Part shown: positions 31,301 through 43,000 of the stretch, one piece after another | Numbering within the stretch: position 1 is the first letter of the stretch | Layout: every line of letters starts with the position of its first letter | NCBI GenBank assembly: GCA_013339895.1 | Contig: JABACO010000002.1 | Location: forward strand, 558,001 to 622,000 | Length of the DNA: 64,000 bases | Reading direction: 5' to 3' | From: Ephydatia muelleri | Lineage: Eukaryota > Porifera > Demospongiae > Spongillida > Spongillidae | Made by a program: the position numbers and the translations under genes | Notes under the pieces: generated by a model | The model's input: only the letters and a program-made list of their open reading frames with translations | Database searches by the model: none | What the model was told of the DNA's origin: nothing

Positions 31301-33699
31301 AGAATTAGGTAAGGAAACTAAATATGATTCTTGATCAGCTGAGTGAGCACTTTATAAAGGCACAGAACGCTGTTTCATTTTAAAAGCCATGCAAATACAA
31401 TATGACGGGGTGGGGCACAATATGAAGGGGTGGGGCACAATATGAAGGGGTGGGGCATAAGATTATTAATCAATTAGACTAATTTACCCCAAGGCTTAAG
31501 CACATAATCAACTTCAAAACATTTTGATGCCACTCCCACATTTATTTTATACTTTAAAATAATAATTGTCTCTTCAAGTCAACCTTGGGAGGGGCTTCCC
31601 CCCCCCCCCAATTTTAAGACTGAAACGCACTTACTCTAGACAGATATGCTACACCAATACAACATGTAATGATAAAGAACTACACCATTCTTGGCAGATG
31701 TGCTACAACCTGCACATTTTCTTAACAACTTGTACACTGTCGTGTTAATAACCAGAACTTATACAGTGTTGATTTGTGTTACATTGGCAACCATTCCAGG
31801 AGCCTTTTGAAGCTATGGTGGTTGGTGTGAGCTCTAGAAATTAATAAGCTCAGTCTTTGCATTCCTGCACCCTGTTTGGGCGTGGCATTGTGCAGGCCAC
31901 ACCCACCACAGCACACCAGCATTGGAACACAGGGTTTAGCTAGTGTGGTGTGGTGCTGGACTGACCAGCACTCCAAGGTGACTGCAAGCACTCATACTTA
32001 GCCGGCACATACCCACATGTACACATACCCACATGTACACATACCCACATGTACACATACCCACATGTACACATACCCACATGTACACATACCCACATGT
32101 ACACATACCCACATGTACACATACTCACATGTACACATACCCACATGTACACATACCCACATGTACACATACCCACAATGTACACATACCCACATGTACA
32201 CATACCCACATGTACACATACCCACAGGTACACATACCCACATGTACACATAACCACATGTACCATACCCACATGTACACATACCCACATGTACACATAC
32301 CCACATGTACACATACCCACATGTACACATACCCACATGTACACATAACCCACAGTACATACCCACATGTACCCACATGTACACATACCCACATGTACCC
32401 ACATGTACACATACCACATGTACACATACCCACATGTACACATAACCCACATACCCACATGTACACATACCCACATGTACACATACCCACATGTACACAT
32501 ACCCACATGTACACATACCCACATGTACACATACCCACATGTACACATACCCACATGTACACATAACCACATGTACACATACCCACATGTACACATACCC
32601 ACATGTACACATACCCACATGTAACATACCCATGTACACATACTCACATGTACACATACCCACATGTACACATGTACACATGCACACATATATACAGTAC
32701 ACATGTACAGGCACACACCCACATGCCTGCCTCTTTTGTTTGCACAATTATATTAATTGTGAAAACAAATTAAGATAAGTACAGAAGGACAGTACAGTTT
32801 GCTGGCATGGGGTATAATTAAATAAGATTCTCATAGGTATTATGTCTCATAGGTTATTATGTCTCATAGGTTATTATGTCTAATAGGTTATTATGTCTCA
32901 TAGGTTATAATGTCTATTCTACTAAGAGGTGGGCGTCTGCTGCAATTGACAGGGGTTCTTCACACTATGATGAGGTGGGTATGTACGCCCACACTGATGA
33001 TGAACACCCTGTGAGGTGGGTATGTATGCCCACACTGATGATGAACACCCTGTGAGGTGGGTATGTACGCCCACACTGATGATGAACACCCTGTGAGGTG
33101 GGTATGTACGCCCACACTGATGATGAACACCCTGTGAGGTGGGTATGGGCACATTCTTGCAAATGAGCCATCATTCTTCGCTCTTACCTTTCCTACGTAC
33201 TCAGCAAACTCCTCTGGAGAGGGAAGCATGTTTGGAAGGTCAGTCTTCTTGTCTGAAGCCTCATCAATGTCAAAGAACACCGCACTCTCTATTCGCTGAC
33301 GTTCAAAGTCCTTCTTGCCATTGTTCTTTGAGGACGGTCCGTGCCAGCTTCCTACATGAGGCAAGTGTACATATCAAGGTCACATGCCCAACTAATCCCT
33401 TTACACACACACACACACACACATGCGCATACACACACACACACACACATGCTAGCAAGAGACGAGGGCAAATGACGTCATATTGCTTCCTGTACTCGTG
33501 GTGCTCACGTGCATCCTCTATATCATTGGTGTGAGTGTCCCATTCCCACAACGGCTCCGTCCATCATCTTACGCGTTCGAGGCACCTATCGTCACTAGCG
33601 TCCGTGTTTGATGCACCTACCGTCCACCACTCGAAGGTTTTTGAGGCCGTCCAGCAAACGATGACGCAACCAGGTTGCCGAGACAAACGGAGATACCAT
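28379..33699 (-). CDS. sulfurtransferase (MPST/TST-like), copy B
   Basis: Paralog of copy A with the same seven exons: 33621-33699, 33188-33351, 30908-31000, 30374-30560, 29191-29350, 28520-28641 and 28379-28444. It starts MVSPFVSATWLRHRLLDGLK and ends ETYKLGIKS. The active loop is ASCARGITACT: the catalytic Cys is kept, but copy A's CGSG is replaced by CARG. In the family, mercaptopyruvate enzymes have CGSG and thiosulfate enzymes CRKG, so a basic residue here may shift substrate choice. Exon 4 is one base longer than in copy A, at 'cttcacacacacatgctgag', which causes a frameshift and stop. This could be a CA-slip error in the assembly or a real break. Introns have grown to 5.3 kb in total with minisatellites. 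Expression status uncertain. Confidence 0.85.
28930..29135. repeat. 26-bp minisatellite, about 8 copies
   Basis: The unit 'ccttctgaacagaactggta' plus 'ccaggg' is highly uniform. It lies in intron 5 of sulfurtransferase B. Each unit contains GGTACC. Confidence 0.9.
29360..30320. repeat. homopurine (GA-rich) tract, nearly 1 kb
   Basis: 'gggagagagaggagggaggg' and 'gaggaggggaggaggaagga' patterns cover almost 1 kb of intron 4 of sulfurtransferase B, with almost no pyrimidines on the + strand. Open frames on both strands are artefacts of composition. Such tracts can form triplexes or quadruplexes and impede polymerases. Confidence 0.9.
30600..30900. other. intron of sulfurtransferase B, no feature
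   Basis: Ordinary intron sequence with one duplicated phrase ('ctgccct', 'cctgccc' near 30660-30690). Nothing else seen. Confidence 0.4.
31370..31460. repeat. 20-bp tandem repeat, 4 copies
   Basis: 'ggggtggggcacaatatga' repeats with small changes inside intron 2 of sulfurtransferase B. The flanking 31060-31990 intron sequence shows nothing else coding. Confidence 0.75.
32005..32690. repeat. 16-bp minisatellite, about 42 copies
   Basis: The unit 'acacatacccacatgt' contains the palindrome ACATGT. Single-base slips change frame, so several frames look open. It sits in the long intron 2 of sulfurtransferase B. Confidence 0.9.
32965..33150. repeat. 41-bp tandem repeat, about 4.5 copies
   Basis: 'tgaggtgggtatgtacgccc' followed by 'acactgatgatgaacaccctg' recurs directly upstream (in + coordinates) of the sulfurtransferase B exon at 33188-33351. 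Just before it, 'tcataggttattatgtc' is repeated four times at 32832-32915. Confidence 0.85.
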
Positions 33700-33749
33700 C
33701 CTGCTATTTTCGAGGATGCTGAGAGGTTAAAGTCAAACATGGCGGTAAC

Positions 33750-33897
33750 GGTGTCCCATTCCCACAACGCCTCCGTCCATCATCGTACGTGTTCGGGCAC
33801 CTTCCGTCCCGTGTTCGATGCAGAATATTTGAGGCCGTCCAGCAGACGCAGACGCAACCACGTAGCCCGAGACAAACGGAGATACCATCCTGTTTGA
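33750..33897 (-). pseudogene. duplicated 5' end of sulfurtransferase B
   Basis: The segment repeats the promoter-side words and first exon of copy B: 'cccattcccacaac', 'tccgtccatcat' and then an exon-1 copy reading MVSPFVSG before the frame breaks at an extra G. The original lies at 33535-33699. It is a tandem duplication of about 215 bp that doubled the transcription start region. The distal exon copy is frameshifted and lacks a clean donor. Confidence 0.65.
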
Positions 33898-33899
33898 AG

Positions 33900-34260
33900 T
33901 GTACCTACCTCAGAAGATGAAGGAAGCAAATAGAAAAGCAATGTTTAAGAGGCAAGTAGTGAGTGATGTAATACACGTGGCTGGACGTGCAATTGAGAGT
34001 GTTATGATGGCTGGTGAGGTATTGCGCAGTATCTGGGAGACCTATGTACGCAGACATCGATTTTGCATGATGGTACTCAGTTTACAGTTGTAGTTTATTG
34101 ACCAGTTTTGTTTCAAACACAGGCCTAGCTATACTTGATGGTGACGAAGGCCATGCTAGTGACTATTTATATCTGGGGTGGAACAAGAGGAGGGAGATAT
34201 GTCATTGATGGTGATGATGATGGTGAGACAATGGATGAAGTGTAGCAGGTGGGTGTGTCC
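33900..34260. other. intergenic, no gene seen
   Basis: Upstream of sulfurtransferase B. A 64-codon open frame at 33899-34093 has no recognisable motif. Confidence 0.35.
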
Positions 34261-34284
34261 ACATCTGCATGTATGCAGGCGGTG

Positions 34285-34545
34285 TGTGGGAGGGGAGGGG
34301 TCACTAGTACTGGGAGGGGAGGGGAGGGGTCACTAGTACTGGGAGGGGAGGGGTCACTAGTACTGGGAGGGGAGGGGTCACTAGTACTGGGAGGGGAGGG
34401 GTCACTAGTACTGGGAGGGAGGGGTCACTAGTACGAGGGGTCACTAGTACTGGGAGGGGAGGGGTCACTAGTACTGGGAGGGAGGGGTCACTAGTACTGG
34501 GAGGGGAGGGGTACTATACTGGGAGGGAGGGTCACTAGTACTGCA
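34285..34545. repeat. 24-bp minisatellite, about 10 copies
   Basis: The unit 'ggtcactagtactgggaggg' plus 'gagg' is G-rich and includes ACTAGT. Units of varied length occur where a 'gaggg' step is lost. Confidence 0.9.
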
Positions 34546-34664
34546 GGATTGCTGAGTGCTGGAATTTGGTTTGTATGCCTCTTAGCTTGAAATACGTCCA
34601 TTGCATGTTATGATGTATTGCTTTGATCAGGTCACACTTTGGGATTAATGAATCGCTTGCTCAA

Positions 34665-34806
34665 TGTCACATGCACCTCTGTGGTGTGGAGTGTAGACAC
34701 TGGTGTACTTTGACAGGCACCTCTGTGGTGTGGAGTGTGGACACTGGTGTACTTTGACAGGCACCTCTGTGGTGTGGAGTGTGGACACTGGTGTTCTTTG
34801 ACAGGC
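34665..34806. repeat. 44-bp tandem repeat, 3 copies
   Basis: 'caggcacctctgtggtgtgg' through 'actggtgtactttga' is repeated in tandem with one or two differences. Confidence 0.85.
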
Positions 34807-34910
34807 AGAAATGTATCTAGATTGCATGTTATCGGACAGATGCAGGGTGCAGGCCCCTCCCACTGAGATGGGGGACTTCCACCATTGGGGTCTGAGGTTT
34901 ACGCTCCTCC

Positions 34911-34911
<1 letters not shown>

Positions 34912-34941
<30 letters not shown>
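34912..34941. repeat. 30-bp poly-C tract
   Basis: Thirty C residues in a row. One of at least ten long G/C homopolymers in this window. The length as assembled may not be exact. Confidence 0.8.
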
Positions 34942-35334
34942 TTTGAAGGCCTAGAAGTTACATGTAATGCGTTTTAGCGATCCCAAAGTCATCTATAGAA
35001 AACAATAAATAATTCATATGCTATTACATATGCTAGTACATATGCCTACTTGTGTACTTTCGTCCATGCAGAATGCTTGAGAGCTGTAGTCCACCATATT
35101 GGAGGTCCACCATATTGGAGGTCCACCATATTGGAGGTCTGGGCTAATTCACTTTTAGCCTTCAGAAGACAAAGCTTTTAAAACTGTATGACTGACAGCC
35201 ACGAGAACCACAAGGTACCGCAGACTGTTGAGATGGGAATGGGTTGCCCGAGCTTTGACCAGAATAAATGAGTTCTAATCGTTGAGTTTATGCATGTATC
35301 TAGCACGAGATATCTCCTGCACCCTGGTCTAGGT

Positions 35335-36535
35335 TACAGGAGGGAGAGGCATGGTTACAGGAGGGAAAGAGGCATGGTTACAGGAGGAAAGAGGCATGGT
35401 TACAGGAGGGAAAGAGGCATGGTTACAGGAGGGGAAAGAGGCATGGTTACAGGAGGGAAGAGGCATGGTTACAGGAGGGAAGAGCATGGTTACAGGAGGG
35501 AAAGAGGCATGGTTACAGGAGGGAAAGAGGCATGGTTACAGGAGGGAAAGAGGCATGGTTACAGGAGGGAGAGGCATGGTTCAGGAGGGAAAGAGGCATG
35601 GTTACAGGAGGGAGAGGCATGGTTACAGGAGGGAAAGAGGCATGGTTACAGGAGGGAGAGGCATGGTTACAGGAGGGAGAGGCATGGTTACAGGAGGGAG
35701 AGGCATGGTTACAGGAGGAAGAGGCATGGTTACAGGAGGGAGAGGCATGGTTACAGGAGGGAAAAGGCATGGTTACAGGAGGGAAAGAGGCATGGTTACA
35801 GGAGGAAAGAGGCATGGTTACAGGAGGGAGAGGCATGGTTACAGGAGGGAAAGAGGCATGGTTACAGGAGGGAAAGAGGCATGGTTACAGGAGGGAAAGA
35901 GGCATGGTTACAGGAGGAAGAGGCATGGTTACAGGAGGGAAAGAGGCATGGTTACAGGAGGGAGAGGAGGCATGGTTACAGGAGGGAAAGAGGCATGGTT
36001 ACAGGAGGGAAGAGGCATGTTACAGGAGGGAAAGACGCATGGGTTACAGGGGGAAGAGGCACTGGTTACAGGAGGGAAAGAGGCATGGTTACAGGAGGGA
36101 AAGAGGCATGGTTACAGGAGGGAAAGAGGCATGGTTACAGGAGGGAAAGAGGCATGGTTCCAGGAGGGGAGAGGCCATGGTTACAGGAGGGAAAGAGGCA
36201 TGGTTACAGGAGGGAAAGAGGCATGGTTACAGGAGGGAAAGAGGCATGGTTACAGGAGGGAAAGAGCATGGTTACAGGAGGGAGAGGCATGGTACAGGAG
36301 GGAGAGGCATGGTTACAGGAGGGAAAGAGGCTGGTTACAGGAGGGAAAGAGGCATGGTTACAGGAGGGAAGCGAATGGCATGGTTACAGGAGGGAAAGAG
36401 GCATGGTTACAGGAGGGAAAGAGGCCATGGTTTACAGGAGGGAAAGAGGCATGGTTTACAGGAGGCGGAAGAGGCATGGTTACAGGAGGGAGAGGCATGG
36501 TTACAGGAGGGAGATGCACGGTTACAGGAGGGAGA
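35335..36535. repeat. about 23-bp minisatellite, about 50 copies
   Basis: The unit 'gaggcatggttacaggaggg' plus 'aaa' varies in length (19-24 bp). Frame changes accumulate, yet all three forward frames read long Arg/Gly/Tyr-rich or MVTGGKEAWLQEG-type repeats of 350-417 codons. Nothing beyond the repeat supports translation. It lies in the intergenic region between sulfurtransferase B and glutamine synthetase. A short 17-bp triplication, 'tccaccatattggaggt', precedes it at 35091-35140. Confidence 0.9.
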
Positions 36536-36599
36536 GAAGTTAGTAGCATCAAACATCGTGCCATGCGGGTTCTTACTTAGCATGGTAACCACTAAATGC

Positions 36600-36990
36600 T
36601 GACCCCTTTTGGGACCATATGTCCTGGTTATCAAGGTGTCTAATTTTAATGAGTTTGCTTAAGTTGTTTGGGACCTAGAGATGTTAACATGCCCTTATTT
36701 CAGTGAGTTCACATATAACTTGCATGTCATGTGTATTATAACAATTCATTTTAGGCCCCTCCCCCTTAGTAGTGACTACCTCCCCTGTGGTACAGAGAAC
36801 TATGGCTGTTGTTCCAGGACACAAGACATGGTCAAGCTTCAGAGGTATTGAGTGACCATTGTATGACCCTCAGCCTTGTCCTCAACTGTGGTCTATTGTG
36901 GCTAGTTGCTCGCACAGAACTGTGGGCTGGTGTGGCTACCTTGCCAAGCACAACCATCACAGACAGAACTGAACTGAACTTTTCATAGCG
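36600..36990. other. intergenic, no gene seen
   Basis: Unique sequence without exons or repeats that I can recognise. Confidence 0.4.
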
Positions 36991-37003
36991 GTCAGTTGAA
37001 TGT

Positions 37004-37823
37004 ACTGCTGTGGCGTAGCCAGCATTGTTTCTGCGTTGCCCGGAAAACCAACCCCCCCCCCCCCCCCCCCCCCCCTTTATGTACGGTATAAATATATATC
37101 TAATATTCCGTCGTTCCGTACCGTACATTGCACGCGCTCATGCATCATTGTCAGTGCTTCTTGATAGCTACTATACAGTATTTTACATACATGTCAGTGG
37201 CGTATGCAGGGGGGGGGGGGTGCTTGAGCACTCCCCTCGGTCAAAATTGTAACCGTTTATTATTAACGATAACGTATTTTCTGTGTGCCAAACAAAGGTA
37301 GGCCTGAAGTGGACTGCCCCCCCCCCCCCCCCCACTTTTCATATGGGGCCTGACCTTAAGCACCCCCCTCGCTGAAATCCTGTATACGCCACTGCATGTA
37401 CGCTAAGTACTATTGCGCTTACGCAGTAACGACGTAAATTAATAACTTTGCCTCACGTCACGCGTGCTCAAAATGAAATAACACTCAAAACATATATTAA
37501 GGTCGGTCACCTATTAACAAAATTCGACCCCACCCCCCACCCCCCACCCCCCCTTCCTGAAGGCTGCGTACGCCCATGCTATACACAAAACAGATATAGC
37601 AATAAATTGCCACGATATGTAACTTCTGCCGGCATGCATATTAATAATAATATTTTTTTAATAACACTATCTGCGTGACAAAATCATGACTTCATAATGA
37701 TAAAAGTTGCAAAGCTTCTGGGGCGGAACGCCAGATCCCGATGGGGGAGCTTACAGCGCTCCCCCATACCCCCTAGCTGGAGGAAACCCCCCCCCCCCCG
37801 TACAATTCCTGGCTACGCCACTG
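37004..37823. mobile_element. nested MITE-like elements with GTGGCGTA ends
   Basis: 'tgtggcgtagccag' at about 37008 faces 'ctggctacgccactg' at about 37810. Inside, 'cagtggcgtatgcagg' at about 37196 faces 'cctgtatacgccactg' at about 37380, giving an inner element of about 200 bp. Poly-C or poly-G runs lie next to each end. CAGTGGCGTA-type ends are widespread in animal hAT-like non-autonomous elements. I could not verify 8-bp target duplications. A further 'ctgcgtacgcccatgc' fragment lies at about 37562. Confidence 0.5.
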
Positions 37824-37824
37824 T

Positions 37825-38580
37825 ACTGTGTACATGCATTGCATGTGTGTATGTCTATTAAAACATAAGAATGCAAATTATGTCATCCAGGCAAGCCTCA
37901 TCTGATTATTGGAAAAGGAAAACGGTGTGTGCGAGAAAATCAATGCATGTAACTCGTGGTAGTACAAGTATGGAGAACAGGCCTAGGGTGGGCATTTAAA
38001 AAAAGTGTGTTGTGTTCATATTCTCTTATTCGTTCTGGGCTACATGTAGTGTACTTCACTTCCACGATGTTGTGCGTTATTTAAAATGCCGTGGTAAATG
38101 TTACAGGCTTACGGCAAATGTAGCTGGAAATGTAAAAAGAAATAGCTTTAGAGAGTTCCAAGTAAATTGCAACTGTCTGTTGCGAGCTCGCTAAAAAAAA
38201 TCAGCGTGCGGCAAGCTATGATTGCATTCATGATCGCGGTCGCAAGAGAAATTTGATACCTCACAACCTATATTGTTCAGTTCGTTTGATACACTCTGAT
38301 GCAACGCCTCTCCATCACGACCTGATATATCATTCCGTCTTGTACGTTTCTCATTAGCAGATGGCGGCATGTGGACAGGTGACTTGTACGATGGGACGTC
38401 TGGTCCTTCTCAATTAAGTCAGTATTATGAAACTCTAGAAATAACATCAAAACACTCAGTAAATAGGGGGTGTCAGTATCAACATGTGTTCAGTGGCTTC
38501 GTGTGATACTGATAACTAAACCATTCTTCTTGAGATACGATGCGGCTATGCGCGCGCCTCCCATTGGTTGCACGCGCTAA
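37825..38580. other. intergenic upstream of glutamine synthetase
   Basis: No coding exon recognised. This region should include distal promoter elements of the glutamine synthetase gene. Confidence 0.4.
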
Positions 38581-38588
38581 CTCGCGCA

Positions 38589-38595
38589 TATATAA
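38589..38595 (+). promoter_or_regulatory. TATA box of glutamine synthetase
   Basis: TATATAA lies 42 bases before the start codon at 38637, the same box and nearly the same spacing as in the unknown-family genes. A 'gttgcag' between them could be an acceptor of a leader intron instead, so the call is tentative. Confidence 0.5.
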
Positions 38596-38636
38596 CTCGT
38601 GTCGTTGCAGAGGTTGTTTCTATATCATTACTGGCA

Positions 38637-39379
38637 ATGGCGACGAACCATTATTACAGCACGCTACCCCAGGGCGATGTCGTGTTGGCGACGTACATTT
38701 GGATAGACGGAACAGGCCAGCACATCCGTGGAAAGACCAAAACCCTATTCTCGTACCCTCAATACCCCTCTGACCTACCCGTGTGGAACTTCGACGGATC
38801 CAGCACGGGACAAGCATCAGGACATGACTCAGACGTCTACATCAGGCCGGTGGCGATCTATCGCGACCCTTTCATACCAGGGAACAACTGCCTGGTTCTC
38901 TGCGAGACGCTGGACTCGGAAGAGCGACCGCTGCCTTCGAACAAGCGAAACGCCTGCGCGAAGGTTATGGAGCGCGCCAAGGACACGCACCCTTGGTTCG
39001 GCATTGAACAGGAGTACACGCTTCTCGACAAAGACCTCCATCCCTTCGGGTGGCCGAAGCAAGGCTTCCCCGGCCCTCAGGGACCTTACTACTGCGGCGT
39101 GGGAGCCAACAAGATATACGGGCGTCAGGTGATGGACGCCCACTACAAAGCTTGCATCTACGCTGGTCTGAAGATCTGTGGAACGAACGTCGAGGTGATG
39201 CCCTCCCAATTCGAGTACCAGATCGGCCCCTGCGAAGGTGTTGCGGCTGGGGACGAGGTGTGGGTGGCGCGCTACATTCTGGAGCGTGTTGCGGAGGACT
39301 TTGACGTCGTAGTAACCTTTGACCCTAAACCGGTGGCGGGAGATTGGAACGGAACAGGGGCACACTGCAACTTCAGGTA

Positions 39380-39445
<66 letters not shown>

Positions 39446-39854
39446 TTGCATTTTCGCGTACAGTAAGCTCGCGCGCGTTGTAGGCATGGAGGCAATTTAC
39501 TAAGCAGCTTTTCTGTTGTGCAGCACATTGGCCATGCGTCAAGAGGGCGGCATTGAGAAGATCAAGGAAGCGATCGAGAGGCTCTCTAAAGAACACGACC
39601 GTCACATCCGACTGTACGACCCCAAGGGTGGGGAAGACAACAAGAGACGTCTAACTGGACACCACGAGACAGCCTCGTACCTCAGGTTCTCCAGCGGTGT
39701 GGCCCACAGAGGGTCCAGTGTGCGCATCCCTCGGCAGTGCAGCAAGGAGGGCAAGGGGTACCTAGAAGACCGCAGGCCGGCAGCCAACTGTGACCCTTAT
39801 CAGGTGACAGAGGCACTGATGAGGACTGTGGTGCTCCAGGACTGGAGCAACTGA
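38637..39854 (+). CDS. GLUL: glutamine synthetase, eukaryotic type II
   Basis: It joins ammonia to glutamate with ATP to make glutamine, as a cytosolic decamer. Two exons, 38637-39376 and 39524-39854, give 356 residues, slightly shorter than the usual 360-373. The start [20 protein letters not shown] is chosen because similarity begins there; the upstream in-frame ATG at 38568 would add 23 unlike residues. Signatures include [22 protein letters not shown] (catalytic Glu residues), [31 protein letters not shown] (ATP and ammonia site) and LTGHHETA, then [20 protein letters not shown] and [11 protein letters not shown]. All key residues are present and the frame is unbroken. The single intron is a (GT)n tract. 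Codon use is more GC-rich than in neighbouring genes, as expected for high expression. The dynein gene starts 229 bases downstream. Confidence 0.97.
39379..39442. repeat. (GT)n microsatellite in the glutamine synthetase intron
   Basis: The tract begins two bases after the donor site and makes up nearly half of the 147-bp intron. Confidence 0.9.
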
Positions 39855-40082
39855 GAGGAGAAAGGGTCTCTCCTGACAGAATTTTTTTTTTAGTCATTAG
39901 TTTATTATTTATGTACTACATTGCACTTCAATCAATAATATTCTTTCATTTTTATTCTTGAAACAGTCCCGTCAGGCGAAACGTGAATATTATTTATAAA
40001 AATGAACGAACGCGCCAGGTTATTTACGTATATCTGTTACTATAGCAACGCAATTCTCCACCTGCTCGCACGTTCACCGAGA

Positions 40083-43000
40083 ATGCAGAAAGGTCAGGCG
40101 AAGGGTAAGGCAGAGAAACAGACCATAAAGGTACGTCTATCGAGGACGTCTGACTTTGAATGTGATCATAGATTTACAATACACGCTCGCGCGCTAACTT
40201 TTATATTATTGTGCTACTGTGCACTTGCACACGTAACCGCCTTCGTTATTTAGGCGGCCAATGCGAACTTGCAGCAGCCAAGTCAAGTGCTGGCGAGTAA
40301 GAGTATGTTAGAATCCAAAGGCAAGCTCCATGCTGCCTCAAGAGCTCCAAGGAGAAAGGTAAGACGCATTTGTAGTGTGTGTCTTTAGCATCACTTAATT
40401 AGCACTGCTTCCCCCCCCCCCCCCCCCCCCCCCCCCCCTTTTTTTTTTTTCAGGGAGAAGATGGTTTCCAAGGCATCAGTGAGGAGGGTGATAGCACATG
40501 GGCAGTCCAGGCAAAAACCATCATGAAGCCAGACGACCAGCTGCAGCTCACTGAGCAGGTTGGTCTGGGCACCCTTTGTATCGTCTTCAAGCACATACAC
40601 TCAGGAAATCAGTGTTTGAACTCACATGCTAGGAGGACCTGTCAACTGTTTGCACACAAAGATGGCCTTTATTTTGCTTCTTCTCTTCTCGCATACCTCA
40701 GGCTTTGAAAGAGGAGATTACTCGTGTGCTCAATGCAGACAACCCTCACGCACCAAGCAATATTGTTCGCTTCAACTTCAAGGAGAGAGTGTTCAAACAG
40801 ATCTCATCCATCGACCATCTCGCATTCCACTTCACACTGGATAGCAATCTCCTTCACAACGAGAGTGATGAAGGAAAGAAGCAGTTGGCTAAGAAAGAAG
40901 GACGAGATGGTGAGATGGGAAGATTCGGGAGAGGGAGTGGCCAACAGGAAACAAAGGGTGGGGATGATCATTTTGTCCCAACTCTTCAGGAGAGTTAGAA
41001 GATGAAGAGGTGAAGGAGGAGGAGGGAGGAAAAGAAGACAAGGGGACTGGGGAGGAGCCAGAGGGAGGGGCAGCAAGCACTGGTACCAAGAAGCTATTAA
41101 GGAATCAATTCAACTTCAGTGAAAGAGCCTCACAGCATTGAACAACCCTTTGAGGGTAAGCCTATGGGAAGGGGTGGGGCAGTAGGGAAGGGGTGGGGCA
41201 GTAGGGAAGGGGTGGGGCAGTAGGGAAGGGGTGGGGCAGTAGGAAGGGGTGGGGCAGTAGGGAAGAGTGGTGGCAGTAGGGAAGGGGTGGGGCAGTAGGG
41301 AAGGGTGGGGCAGTAGAAGGGGTGGGCAGTAGGGAGGGGTGGGCAGTAGGGAAGGGGTGGGCAGTAGGGAAGGGAAGGGGTGGGGCAGTAGGGAAGGGAA
41401 GGGGTGGGGCAGTAGGGAAGGGAAGGGTGGGGCAGTAGGAATGGAATGGTGGGCAGTAGGGAAGGGAAGGGGCCTATGGAAGGGGTGGGGCAGTAGGAGG
41501 AAGGGGCCTATGGGAAGGGGTGGGGCAGTAGGGAAGGGGTGGGGGGGCAAAGTAGGAATGGTGGGGCAGTAGGGAAGGGGTGGGGCAGTAGGAGGGGTGG
41601 GGCAGTAGGGAAGGGGTGGGGCGTAGGGAAGGGGTGGGGCAGTAGGGAAGGGTGGGGCATAGGAAGGGGTGGGGCAGTAGGAAGGGGTGGGCAGTAGGGA
41701 GGAAAGGGGTGGGCATAGGAAGGTAAGTGGCAGTATGGGAAGGGATGTGGTGGGCATTGGAGGGAAGGGGGCCTATTGGGAAGGAGGCCTATGGGAAGGG
41801 AAGGGGCCTATGGAAGGAAGGGGCCTATGGAAGGGGTGTGGCAGTAGGGAAGGGAAGGGGGCCTTGGAAGGGGTGGGGTTATCACACCCACTGATTCCCT
41901 GTCACCAGTTAATGGTGATGTAATGACATGTAATGTGTACTGTTCAGTGAGCGTGGTGCAGTGATACAGGATATTTGAGGTTTATTTGTAAAGTTGTGTT
42001 AGTTCTTGGAAGGACAACAGTGACATGACCACTGAGGGGTACAATTTTAGTACTGTTAAACGGAAAGGGACTTCTGTTTGTACTATTCTGTGTATTGCTA
42101 TGATATACTCATTTACCCCTCTTCCCCCTCACATCCCACACAACCTCCACCTGAACATCATCCCCATCACTACACACACTTTCACTCCCCCCTCCACACC
42201 CAGCCACACACACACGGCGCACACCCGGCACACACCAGCACCACAGCCGACACACACCCTCCAGCACCGCCTCTTCACACCACCATCAACCCACACCCCC
42301 GCTTCACACACCATCACCTGCCCCCTCTCACACACCCCCACCTCCGCCCGCCGGCACAACCCATGACCGCGCCACACGCGGCACACCACCCCTCACCCAC
42401 CCCTCTGTGCCACACACCATCACCGCTCCACCCTCTCACACACCATCACCTCTCTACCCTCCACACCACACCATCACCTCTCCACCTCCTTCACACACCA
42501 TCACCTCTCCACCCTCAGAATAGGGAAACCACCACGGAGCCACCTCCTCGGCTACATTCTCCGCCAATTGCCAACCAGGTGAGCAGTCATGTGACATGGA
42601 TTGAGGGTCACATGATACCAGTTGTTTAACATGGTGGCAACTTGGTCCTTAGATGGAGATTTTCGATGCTTATGTGGAGAACTTGACAGAGCAAGCCAAA
42701 GCTAAGGAGAAGAAGACGCCTAAGCCTGGAGGAGGAGGCACGGGTCGTGAAGACAAGAGATCAACCAGCTCTGAGCTCCAGGTAGGCACCCCTCCTCCCA
42801 GGTCCATTCTTTGTCTGGGATGCCTTTGTAGTGTATGGGATGGCAGTGGTATGGCTTCGTTGGCTAGTACACTAATCATTGTGTGTCAGGCATCTGAGGC
42901 CATGCAAGTGTTAATCTGGGCACACCCCCTCACACAGAGTGATGACATCACCAAGGTGGCCAAGTCAGCCAAGATTATGGAGAGAATGGTGAACCAAAAT

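Noticed and set aside
32005..32690. Possible CRISPR-like array
   Set aside because: Units are contiguous tandem copies with no unique spacers, and the DNA is eukaryotic.
31940..32747. Cys/Val/Tyr-rich reverse frames of about 250 codons
   Set aside because: Product of the 16-bp minisatellite in intron 2 of sulfurtransferase B.
22539..33699. One large sulfurtransferase gene with repeated exons
   Set aside because: Each set has its own start, all seven exons and a stop, so they are two tandem genes.
35290..36602. Three overlapping long forward frames (356-417 codons) rich in Arg, Gly and Tyr
   Set aside because: They arise wholly from the roughly 23-bp minisatellite. No unique sequence, splice signal or homology supports translation.
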